NCBI RefSeq assembly: GCF_007570865.1
Contig: NZ_VLPS01000002.1
Span: 1 to 64,000 of the forward strand
DNA length: 64,000 nt
Source: Atlantibacter subterraneus
Lineage (GTDB): Bacteria; Pseudomonadota; Gammaproteobacteria; Enterobacterales; Enterobacteriaceae
Direction: 5' to 3'
How positions within the stretch are numbered: position 1 is the first letter of the stretch; each line of letters opens with the position of its first letter. Position numbers and translations under genes: made by a program. The notes below the pieces were generated by a model that saw only the letters and a program-made list of their open reading frames with translations, had not been told where the DNA came from and did not search any database. Shown here piece after piece: positions 57,512 to 64,000 of the stretch.

Positions 57512-57960
57512 TGATCAAATGCCACCATAGGCCTGATGCAGAATATGAATTTTCTGGTGAGTTTCTCGGGCTTACACATGAGCTTAAGTTTGCAGGGAAA
57601 AACTTACGAGAACTGAGAGAAACTGGCTGTTCTATTTATGATATTTATCAGGAAGAGTACGGCATGATCTTACTTCCTGATCATCCCGGCATTAAGCTCG
57701 CCGAAATACTAGCTGCCTCACATATAGGGCTGAATAAATTTTCGGTTTACATGGGATGTCGCGAGCAAGAGATAGTTGAATTGTTAATCGGTTCAGTTTC
57801 TTTGACGAAAGCTATGGCGCTCCGCTTATCGCATGTGGTCGGTGGAAGTTGGTCAAAATGGATGTCTATTCAAGAGCAATTTGAATTACAGGTGGCACAA
57901 CGAGAGATCAAAGAATTAATGATTTTGACTAATTTAGGGGATGAGATTGTTGGGTTATAA
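57511..57960 (+). CDS. HicB-like/HigA-like antitoxin-type protein
   Basis: Taking the TTG at 57511, 149 aa are encoded; the frame stays open upstream over zorC, so the true N-terminus may be lost. Residues about 10-50 (EYEFSGEFLGLTHELKFAGK and following LRELRETGCSIYDIYQEEYG) match the beta-strand/helix domain of HicB antitoxins. Residues about 55-130 (LPDHPGIKLAEILAASHIGLN, then SVSLTKAMALRLSHVVGGSW) match a HigA/VapI-type helix-turn-helix. No hicA or higB toxin gene is adjacent. It may be an orphan antitoxin or a fusion produced at the junction. The stop codon lies in a perfect palindrome. Confidence 0.7.
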   Translation: MIKCHHRPDAEYEFSGEFLGLTHELKFAGKNLRELRETGCSIYDIYQEEYGMILLPDHPGIKLAEILAASHIGLNKFSVYMGCREQEIVELLIGSVSLTKAMALRLSHVVGGSWSKWMSIQEQFELQVAQREIKELMILTNLGDEIVGL

Positions 57961-57973
57961 CCCAACAATCTCA
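57942..57973. repeat. 32-bp perfect palindrome at the end of the antitoxin-like gene
   Basis: From 57942 to 57973 the sequence is its own reverse complement, 16 bp per arm and no loop, centred on TTATAA. It contains the last codons and stop of the antitoxin-like gene. It could be a terminator lacking a T-run, a cruciform or recombination site, or an operator for a dimeric regulator. Confidence 0.9.
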
Positions 57974-58362
57974 ATGGCATGTGCGAGTTGCCTGCAAATG
58001 AATTGTGATTGTCCTCTTACATAGATGCTTCAAGAGGTATTAATATTGACTGCGGCCAAAATATAAGCACACCCGTTTTCGTTCCAGGCACTTTTTGAGA
58101 TTTACGGGGTTTCAGCCATCAACCGGCAACAGTTAGAAAATCAGACCCTCGCTCAGGGGCGTGTCCACATTCTGTGCGAAAGGTTATTGGATATCTTTTT
58201 TTATGCTCTGCACGCGTTAGAAAGCCATTGATTTTCCAGCATCTCAGGGGGGAAGATGGGAGACATCAATAAAAAGATAACTGCCGCATTTTACGTTATC
58301 GTTAGCTGTCCGGAATGATTTACCTCTTTAAGGTTTTGCACTTCAAAATAGAGAAACATAAT
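57974..58362. other. Intergenic region with possible gene remnant
   Basis: About 390 bp without a supported gene. One frame (58081-58230) reads without stops for about 45 codons, ending AINRQQLENQTLAQGRVHIL then CERLLDIFFYALHALESH, which looks protein-like but has no start codon or ribosome site. It may be the tail of a deleted gene. The irmA-like promoter must lie in the right part. Confidence 0.45.
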
Positions 58363-58815
58363 ATGAAAAATGTCATGGCTGGTTTATTTCTGTTAAGTGG
58401 TCTTTGCGCAGCGATTAATCCGGCAATAAGCGCTGAAAATGAGCAACGTTATATCAGTATTCGTAATACCGACAGCGGTTGGATACAGGGCGTTTGTTCA
58501 CTGGTGTTCACCTTGGATAATGGTGGATACGGGGAATTTAATCATTTGTCTGTTACGTTGCAGCTAACCGACAAATCCGGTGCAGCGCTGGAAACGGGTA
58601 CGCTTGAAGTGGAGCCGTTTGGTGATAGCGACGCAACCCGTTCAACGAGTGCGGCAACTGAATTCAGTTGTGACGCGGTTGAAAAGACAGCCAGCGTCGT
58701 TATTAGCCGGGTTAACGAGCTCTCTGCGAATGGCGCATCACATGCATTGCCTCTGTCAATATTCGACCCGCAATATTACCAGCCGTTGAAAGTTAGCGTC
58801 GGGCCGGGAAAATAG
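58363..58815 (+). CDS. IrmA-like small secreted protein
   Basis: The ATG at 58363 gives 150 aa with a signal peptide (MKNVMAGLFLLSGLCAAINP, cleavage likely after AISA). The mature part is a small beta-rich domain with two cysteines (GVCSLVF, EFSCDAVE) and the segment LEVEPFGDSDATRSTSAATEF. It resembles IrmA, the interleukin-receptor-mimic protein of uropathogenic E. coli, a fibronectin III-like fold. It is convergent with the TagR-like operon. Recognition is from memory of the family pattern, not a search; other small periplasmic beta proteins are possible. Confidence 0.6.
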   Translation: MKNVMAGLFLLSGLCAAINPAISAENEQRYISIRNTDSGWIQGVCSLVFTLDNGGYGEFNHLSVTLQLTDKSGAALETGTLEVEPFGDSDATRSTSAATEFSCDAVEKTASVVISRVNELSANGASHALPLSIFDPQYYQPLKVSVGPGK

Positions 58816-58833
58816 ATTTCTTGCATCTTTACC

Positions 58834-58856
58834 GGGGATGCCTAAGGCATCCCCTT
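58834..58856. terminator. Hairpin after irmA-like gene
   Basis: GGGGATGCC-TAA-GGCATCCCC (58834-58842 with 58846-58854) is a strong 9-bp stem between convergent genes, with only a short TT tail. Confidence 0.65.
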
Positions 58857-58872
58857 CAAACAGGCTGCGTAT

Positions 58873-59086
58873 TTACTTTTCGATTAAACCGATTATTCGA
58901 TCGCCTTCAGCATCTTCCTGAGCAGCACGGCTAAATATACTGCCATCGCTTTGCGTACCTACCTTGATCGGCTCTTTACAGAGTTAATTGTTCCTGATCC
59001 TCATTGCTATAAATCTCGGCAAAAGATGACTGGACGCTGGCAACAAAACCTAAAGTTATTGCCGCGATTTTTAAGCTAAATTTCAC
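58873..59086 (-). pseudogene. Frameshifted small secreted protein gene
   Basis: A GTG start at 59086, preceded by AAGGAG, opens a signal peptide (MKFSLKIAAITLGFVASVQS, then SFA) and 13 more residues before a TAA at 58978-58976. In the +1 frame the sequence continues plausibly (KEPIKVGTQSDGSIFSRAAQ, then EDAEGDRIIGLIEK) to a stop at 58875-58873. The intact product would be about 70 aa, exported to the periplasm. It is the last gene of the minus-strand operon, 46 bp after the SUMF1 gene. Alternatively the 36-aa peptide is itself the product. No family recognised. Confidence 0.55.
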
Positions 59087-59132
59087 GTTATTAACTCCTT
59101 AATAAATATGTGCGCTAAGTCAGAGGTTGCGA

Positions 59133-60701
59133 TCAGTGACTGCTTTTAATTTGCTTACAGGTCTCAAGCCAACTGGCAGTATCGATTTTGCCGTTTGCCA
59201 GGTATTTTTGTTGGTTCTGCCAGTGCGCGGCGAGGAATGGCTTAAGGCCTGAAAGACGTTTGTTCAGGGTGAGCATTTGATCAAATACGGTCACTTCATG
59301 CTTCAGACCTTCCTGACCATAAAGCGTGGCGGAATCAACCAGGCTGCTGGCGTAATATCTGGTCAATTGTTGCAGGCGATCGGTTTGTTCGCTGAGTTTC
59401 GTTTTACGGATGGCACAGTTTTTGTCGCTGTCGTCTTTATCCTTGCATAACAATTCATAGTTGTGGTTCAGGAAATCCAGGAATCGGCCATCATCCTGTA
59501 ATTTTGTGCACAGGAAAGACCCTAAATTTAAGCTGGCGCGGATTGATTGCGCTCGCTCTTCTTGCTGTTGCTGATTGCTGGCGCGAAGCTGGTTCTCCAA
59601 ATCTTTCAGTTTCTTTTTCAGTTCCGTATCTTCAACGCCTGATGCCAGGCTGCCCAGCGCTTTTGCGGTGTCTGCTGACTCCGCTTTGTTCTTATCCTCG
59701 CCCGGTTTATTTTCACCGAGCGTGGCCCAGTTTTTCTCAAGCTCTTTCAACCGGTTGGTCGAGGTAATGGCCGGGGATACCATGACCAGACGCAGGCCCG
59801 TCGTTTTACTGGTGAAGGGATGCGCCTCATCGTAGTAGTTAATTTCTTTACGGGTGGCGCTACGGATCTCAGACTCATTTGAGATTACGCTGCCGCCGCG
59901 TACCACGAATCCGCCCGCCTGGCCATGAAGGCGGTTGATTTTATTAAGATAAAAGGGGGTAAACATCATTTCAGAGACATTGCCCAGCATATCGTACAGG
60001 CCGAGAGGGTTGGGATTTAGCAGACCGACCAGCTGTACTTTGCCGTTAGAGGATTGTGAGCCGGAATACCACTCATAATTTTTCATGTCATCCATCGGAT
60101 AATGGGAATCGCGGAATTCCGCGCTATTCACCTTCAGGCCGCCACGAGCCGCAAATTCCCATTCGACTTCGGTGGGCAGGCGTAAAAATCCTGGATTACC
60201 GTCTTCTTTCGGCAATTTGTCGAGGGCGTTACTGCGTAACCATTGGTTATATTTATCGGCGAGGTTGACCGCATCAAACCAGCTTATATTGGTTTCTGCA
60301 ATGCTCATCTTGCGCGATGGGGTAGGGCAGGTACCGCTGGTTAGTGCCTGGTACTGCAGCGCCGTCAGTTCATATTTGGCCATAAGATAGTAGCGGCCTT
60401 TGCTTTTTTTGGTCTCGGTAAAACTACCGGCGATAAAGGTCGGATAACTGTGTTCAACAAAGCCCCATTCCCCACCGTCTTCACCTAAGGTAATCGGCAT
60501 ATCATCCAGAGGGCCGGCTACCGGGATCTCAACCCGACGGAATACCATCGCGCCTTCGCAGGGCATGGGTAAGATAATATCTTCGCTATCCGGTTTCGGG
60601 TTATAGGTTTTCTCTGCCCAAGGCTCTGCCAGCACGGAGGACATTTTCAGCAGCAGGGTCAGCGCCAGCCAGCGTAATAAGGTGGAAGGAGTAAAGGCCA
60701 T
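59133..60701 (-). CDS. Periplasmic SUMF1/formylglycine-generating-type protein (TagR-like)
   Basis: The 522-aa protein has a signal peptide (residues 1-25, ending SSVLA). A SUMF1/EgtB/PvdO-type domain covers about 45-310, with NISWFDAVNLADKYNQWL, FLRLPTEVEWEFAARGG, NPLGLYDMLGNVSEM and FVVRGGS. A coiled-coil/helical C-terminal part (about 320-520, with LKKKLKDLENQLRASNQQQQ) follows. Together with an FtsX-type permease, an ABC ATPase and a vWA protein it matches the order of TagR, TagS, TagT and PpkA in the T6SS threonine-phosphorylation pathway, where TagR is a periplasmic activator of PpkA. That role is inferred. GGAG precedes the ATG. Confidence 0.82.
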   Translation of the reverse strand: MAFTPSTLLRWLALTLLLKMSSVLAEPWAEKTYNPKPDSEDIILPMPCEGAMVFRRVEIPVAGPLDDMPITLGEDGGEWGFVEHSYPTFIAGSFTETKKSKGRYYLMAKYELTALQYQALTSGTCPTPSRKMSIAETNISWFDAVNLADKYNQWLRSNALDKLPKEDGNPGFLRLPTEVEWEFAARGGLKVNSAEFRDSHYPMDDMKNYEWYSGSQSSNGKVQLVGLLNPNPLGLYDMLGNVSEMMFTPFYLNKINRLHGQAGGFVVRGGSVISNESEIRSATRKEINYYDEAHPFTSKTTGLRLVMVSPAITSTNRLKELEKNWATLGENKPGEDKNKAESADTAKALGSLASGVEDTELKKKLKDLENQLRASNQQQQEERAQSIRASLNLGSFLCTKLQDDGRFLDFLNHNYELLCKDKDDSDKNCAIRKTKLSEQTDRLQQLTRYYASSLVDSATLYGQEGLKHEVTVFDQMLTLNKRLSGLKPFLAAHWQNQQKYLANGKIDTASWLETCKQIKSSH

Positions 60702-60751
60702 GAACGATCTCCGCGAACAATAAATGCTTTACGCAATAAAATGGATAAGAG

Positions 60752-61966
60752 TCATACCTCGCGCAGGCTCTGCGCAGGTTCAATATTTATGGCGCGCCAG
60801 GCACCGATGCCAGCGACCAGCGTCGCTACGATAAGGGTTAATAACAGAGCGACGAGACAGTGCCACGGTGTGATCCTGCAAATCATCTGTCCGGTTGCCT
60901 GGCTACCGGCTAATGCCCGATTAAAGACCTGGCTGGCCAGGAAATAGATAGCGAAACCGCCCAGATAGGCCATCAGGCTGAGCAGGCAGCCCTGAATAAT
61001 GACATACGCGCCTACTGCTGGACGGGTAAAACCGAGCAGGCGCAAGACCGCGATTGGCTTACGTTTACGGTCAACATTCGCGATAAACGAGCCAATAAGT
61101 GAAGCGATGCAGCCAATCAGCGCCGTGGCGGCGATGGTGTTAAAAATAATGCCCAACACCCGATTGATGCTTTTTACATTCTCAATATCGGCTAAGCGAC
61201 TGGTGGTTTCGATACGCTTCGCTCTGAGGTCGCGCTCAAGGCTGGCGACCCGATCGATATCCCGGGCATATAATCTGGCGCGAGCATAAAGCGGCGGTTT
61301 GCCGTTAAGCGGAGCGCCGCTGGCGATGCCCAGTTCCGTGACCGCATAGCCATCACGGAAATTCTCCAGCGCCAGCAATAATGAAGGATGCGTAAAAATG
61401 GCATCGCGATTGAAATAGGTCGCTGGCAAAATACCCGCCACGGTAACGCTTTTTCGGCCCCATTCCCGGCGTTCGTCAAACAGTCGGCTCACCCGCAATG
61501 TCAGCGAATCGCCCACGCTGGCTGCCAGCTTTCGCGCGGCTTCCTGGGTGATCACCACTTCGCTTTCCTGATGAAGTTCACGTTTTCCTAATAGCGGATC
61601 TCCGGAGCTTGTCGGGATAACTTCAGCATTTTCAATAAAATGCGTGTTGTCAGTTTGCAGGTCGGCCAGCGTGTTCAGCGAGCGCGTTTGCCCGATGGCA
61701 AAGCCGACATCAGGGCGCTGCTGTAACTGAGTAAGCCACGTCTGGTCATAGCTGCCGCTGCTTAGCATACGGATCTCAAGGTTACGAGGATCGTGGGCCA
61801 GATCTTGTTGTAATTGGTCCACAATCCCAAACCGCAGACCAAAAAGCAGCAGCAACGGTGCGATGACGGCGACAAGAGAGGAGACGATGCAAAAAGAGAT
61901 GATGCGATCGTGCCACAGGTCTTGTAAGGCCAGGCGGGCCAGCAGTCTGGCTCGGTTAAAGGACAA
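60752..61966 (-). CDS. FtsX/MacB-type ABC permease (TagS-like)
   Basis: The 404-aa protein has an N-terminal membrane helix (about 24-46), a large periplasmic MacB-like domain (about 50-265) and three C-terminal membrane helices (about 275-300, 320-348, 368-392). That is the FtsX/LolCE/MacB topology. It overlaps the ATPase gene by 11 bp, so the two form one transporter. By context it resembles TagS of the TPP pathway, a LolCE-like complex acting between inner and outer membrane. The substrate is unknown. Confidence 0.85.
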   Translation of the reverse strand: MSFNRARLLARLALQDLWHDRIISFCIVSSLVAVIAPLLLLFGLRFGIVDQLQQDLAHDPRNLEIRMLSSGSYDQTWLTQLQQRPDVGFAIGQTRSLNTLADLQTDNTHFIENAEVIPTSSGDPLLGKRELHQESEVVITQEAARKLAASVGDSLTLRVSRLFDERREWGRKSVTVAGILPATYFNRDAIFTHPSLLLALENFRDGYAVTELGIASGAPLNGKPPLYARARLYARDIDRVASLERDLRAKRIETTSRLADIENVKSINRVLGIIFNTIAATALIGCIASLIGSFIANVDRKRKPIAVLRLLGFTRPAVGAYVIIQGCLLSLMAYLGGFAIYFLASQVFNRALAGSQATGQMICRITPWHCLVALLLTLIVATLVAGIGAWRAINIEPAQSLREV

Positions 61967-62681
61967 AATAGGTTCCTTCCTGTTCGTGCTGCGCTGATGC
62001 CGTCAACGGTTCAGGTTGGGCAGTTAAACAGGGTAAATTGAAGTGCTGCACCAGCGGCCAGTCATGGCAAACAACCAGGGACATCATGCCCTCCTGGCGG
62101 ACTAACTCAATAAACAGACTGAATAATTTCTGCGCGTTGTAAGGATCAAGCGCCGCGGTGGGCTCATCTGCCAGTACCAGCGCAGGACGGTGTAATATCG
62201 CGCGCGCGAAAGCGGTTCTCTGCCTTTCGCCAAAGGAGAGCTGGGTCGGATATTTAGCCAGTAACGGCGTCAGTTTTAGCGTTTCGATAACCCGTTCCAG
62301 CATGGCGTTGTCGGGAGGTTGCCCCAATAACTGGCACGGCAGGAGGATATTATCGTTGACATTCAGGTAGGGCAGCAGGCCGCCGTTTTGCAATACAAAA
62401 CCAAGCTGGCGGGCGCGAATGGCGGCCAGCTCGTTATGCCGCTCGCCATTAAGTAGCGCCATAATATCGACATGCTGCGCGCCTTCGCTAAGCTCAAAGC
62501 GCCCAATTTTATTGGGCTGCAACAAAAGACCAATGGTCTCCAGTAAGGTGCTTTTACCACAGCCGCTTTCACCCGTTACCGCCATCACCTGGCCTGGCCG
62601 CAGCGTGAGCTGCGGCAGGTAAACCCGGTGGGAATGGCTGCCCTGGCCGCGAATGACGCACAGATCTGCAATCTGCAACAT
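61956..62681 (-). CDS. ABC transporter ATP-binding protein (LolD/MacB type, TagT-like)
   Basis: The 241-aa protein shows Walker A GESGCGKSTL (about 37-46), Q-loop LGFVLQNGGLLPYL, signature LSFGERQR, Walker B ALVLADEPTAALDP and H-loop VVCHDWP. It is of the LolD/MacB/FtsE subfamily. It energises the permease encoded immediately downstream. Its start overlaps the stop of the vWA gene (ATGA), so translation is coupled. Confidence 0.92.
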   Translation of the reverse strand: MLQIADLCVIRGQGSHSHRVYLPQLTLRPGQVMAVTGESGCGKSTLLETIGLLLQPNKIGRFELSEGAQHVDIMALLNGERHNELAAIRARQLGFVLQNGGLLPYLNVNDNILLPCQLLGQPPDNAMLERVIETLKLTPLLAKYPTQLSFGERQRTAFARAILHRPALVLADEPTAALDPYNAQKLFSLFIELVRQEGMMSLVVCHDWPLVQHFNLPCLTAQPEPLTASAQHEQEGTYFVL

Positions 62682-64000
62682 CAGGGCATCATTTCCAGTG
62701 GGATTGGATAAACGCGATCGCGCGGATCGCTGCCTTTGGCAAGCTCAACCCAGCGATCCACATCGGCGTTATATTTCTGGTAATGGCGCAGCTTGGACGA
62801 CAGCGTGCGGATAAATTTCTCCTGCGATAATCCATCCCAGCTTTTCCATGTCTCTTCATCAAGGTTCAGCACATCGCTCTTGTAGGGAAGATCGGCCAGA
62901 TATTCCCCCAGCACACCCAACTCGCCGATCCGGGCACTGTCATTTTGTTTAAGCTGGTTAGGGTCTGTCCCCATGGTTGCAGCAACGGTACGCAACTGTT
63001 CAAACATTTTAGTTGGCGAGATCATGCCTTCATTGGCCGCTTTCAGGATCTGGCTGACAGCATCGCTTAAATCGCTGAGTTGTCCCTTAGTCAGCAGAAC
63101 GCGGACATCGGTAGTGGGGATATTTTGTTTGATCAGATCGCGGTCGCTGATCCATGCCTGGAAGACTAACGGCGCCTGGGTGCTGTTGCGTTTACCCAGA
63201 TAAGCCAACTGCATGGCGTGCCCAATTAATGCGGTATCCTGCAGCAGTTTCTGTTCCGGCGTCAGTTTTTTCCCGTCATCCTTCGCGTACAGGGCGCTGC
63301 CAATTGCGGCATCCCCCATATATGCCGATTTCACCTGTTCAGTAATCGCGGCGGCAAGTGCATCTACCTGTTGCCCAAACATGGTGAGATCGCCGGCATT
63401 TACCGCCTGGTAAAGGTTGGATTGGGTGCTATCAAAGTTAGAGAGATCGCGATACTGGCTTTCGGCTTTAGCATGGTTCTCTTTACCGCCCGGCGTTTTA
63501 AGATGCAACGTATAGATAGCAATGCCGCGGTTACCTGCCTCCAGACGAAGCTGGCTGGCATCAAGGCCGGAGCCGGACAGCTTGTTGCTGCCGTCAATAG
63601 CGCCGGCATCGGTAATCAGAACCATGTAACGCGCGCCATACGGGCTCCAGTCAATGTCATCAATAGCGGACAACACGCCGGAGTACGCATCCTCGTCATA
63701 CAGAGAACTGGATACCTTCGCTTCTTTAAGATCGGCAACCTTCTTCAGGAAATCCGGGCCATCTTTTACCTGGTTAGGGTCTGCATAGATTTTGGTGCGG
63801 TATTCAAGCCCCGGTACGGCTTTGGTATTTGAACGATAAGAGACCAGACCAAACTTGACCTGCCCATCCAGATGCTCGGCTTTGATCTTGTCATAAATCT
63901 TATTAACCGCTTGTTTGGTGCGCTCGATGTATGGCCCCATCGAGATGGTCGAGTCAATCACGAAGACCACCGAGGCATTAAACCCTTTTAGCTGGTTCAC
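62681..64000 (-). CDS. vWA-domain protein, PpkA C-terminus-like (partial, runs off window)
   Basis: At least 439 residues are visible and the frame is open at the window edge, so the N-terminus lies beyond 64000. A von Willebrand A domain starts at once, with MIDAS-like VFVIDSTISMG (Asp-X-Thr-X-Ser form) and MVLITDAGAIDG. A helical C-terminal half follows, ending RVYPIPLEMMP. The T6SS kinase PpkA has an N-terminal Ser/Thr kinase, a membrane helix and a C-terminal vWA domain of this kind, so this may be the tail of a PpkA homologue. The kinase part is not in view. First visible gene of a coupled operon. Confidence 0.75.
   Translation of the reverse strand: MNQLKGFNASVVFVIDSTISMGPYIERTKQAVNKIYDKIKAEHLDGQVKFGLVSYRSNTKAVPGLEYRTKIYADPNQVKDGPDFLKKVADLKEAKVSSSLYDEDAYSGVLSAIDDIDWSPYGARYMVLITDAGAIDGSNKLSGSGLDASQLRLEAGNRGIAIYTLHLKTPGGKENHAKAESQYRDLSNFDSTQSNLYQAVNAGDLTMFGQQVDALAAAITEQVKSAYMGDAAIGSALYAKDDGKKLTPEQKLLQDTALIGHAMQLAYLGKRNSTQAPLVFQAWISDRDLIKQNIPTTDVRVLLTKGQLSDLSDAVSQILKAANEGMISPTKMFEQLRTVAATMGTDPNQLKQNDSARIGELGVLGEYLADLPYKSDVLNLDEETWKSWDGLSQEKFIRTLSSKLRHYQKYNADVDRWVELAKGSDPRDRVYPIPLEMMP

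Noticed and set aside
57974..58310. Insertion-sequence remnant
   Set aside because: No terminal inverted repeats, transposase motif or target duplication could be seen.

Overview
The window is a stretch of an enterobacterial chromosome. Gene order, protein length and motifs match the E. coli yafC-proA region, but an nqr operon sits between yafK and dinB, and ivy and yafNO are absent where E. coli has them. This points to the Klebsiella/Enterobacter/Kosakonia side of the Enterobacteriaceae. The species cannot be fixed from the sequence alone.

Layout. (1) 1-37.5 kb is core chromosome: tRNA-Asp, yafC, yafD, yafE, mltD, gloB, yafS, rnhA, dnaQ, a second identical tRNA-Asp, a PLP aminotransferase, yafV, fadE, gmhA, yafJ, yafK (dpaA), nqrABCDEF-nqrM, dinB, yafP, pepD, gpt, frsA, crl, phoE, proB, proA. 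It ends with an AraC-type regulator divergent from a six-gene sugar catabolic operon (DeoC-like aldolase, ribokinase, RbsD-like mutarotase, MFS sugar porter, Gfo/Idh oxidoreductase, TIM-barrel epimerase). Recognisable control sites are a FadR operator (fadE), a LexA box (dinB), a Pho box (phoE) and a CRP-like site (sugar operon).

(2) 37.7-49.07 kb is a P4-like phage satellite integrated at the 3' end of tRNA-Thr (thrW). It carries an integrase, alpA, a P2-family major capsid gene with an unknown partner gene, a C4/CI-type immunity RNA locus with Ash/Icd-like reading frames, a P4 alpha-type primase-helicase, an iteron cluster, an Ogr/Delta zinc-finger activator, and AT-rich cargo: one gene next to int, and a soluble-plus-membrane pair at the far end. 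Repeated TTGGGGGCA boxes at both ends and an imperfect copy of the tRNA end at about 49.06 kb mark its borders.

(3) 49.1-58 kb is a second, mosaic accessory segment: an AlpA-like and a YagK/YfjJ (inovirus Gp2-like) pair, a UDG-fold-like gene, two small genes, and the remains of a type I Zorya anti-phage system. zorD has one in-frame amber codon, zorC appears 5'-truncated, and zorA/zorB are missing. The truncation abuts a HicB/HigA-like antitoxin-type gene that ends in a 32-bp perfect palindrome.

(4) 58.3-64 kb holds an IrmA-like secreted protein facing a minus-strand operon: a vWA protein (running off the window), an ABC ATPase, an FtsX-type permease, a periplasmic SUMF1/FGE-domain protein and a frameshifted small secreted protein. 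Gene content resembles the PpkA-TagT-TagS-TagR threonine-phosphorylation module of type VI secretion, though no T6SS structural gene is visible. The least explained parts are the capsid-bearing satellite, its two-gene cargo, and the decayed Zorya locus.
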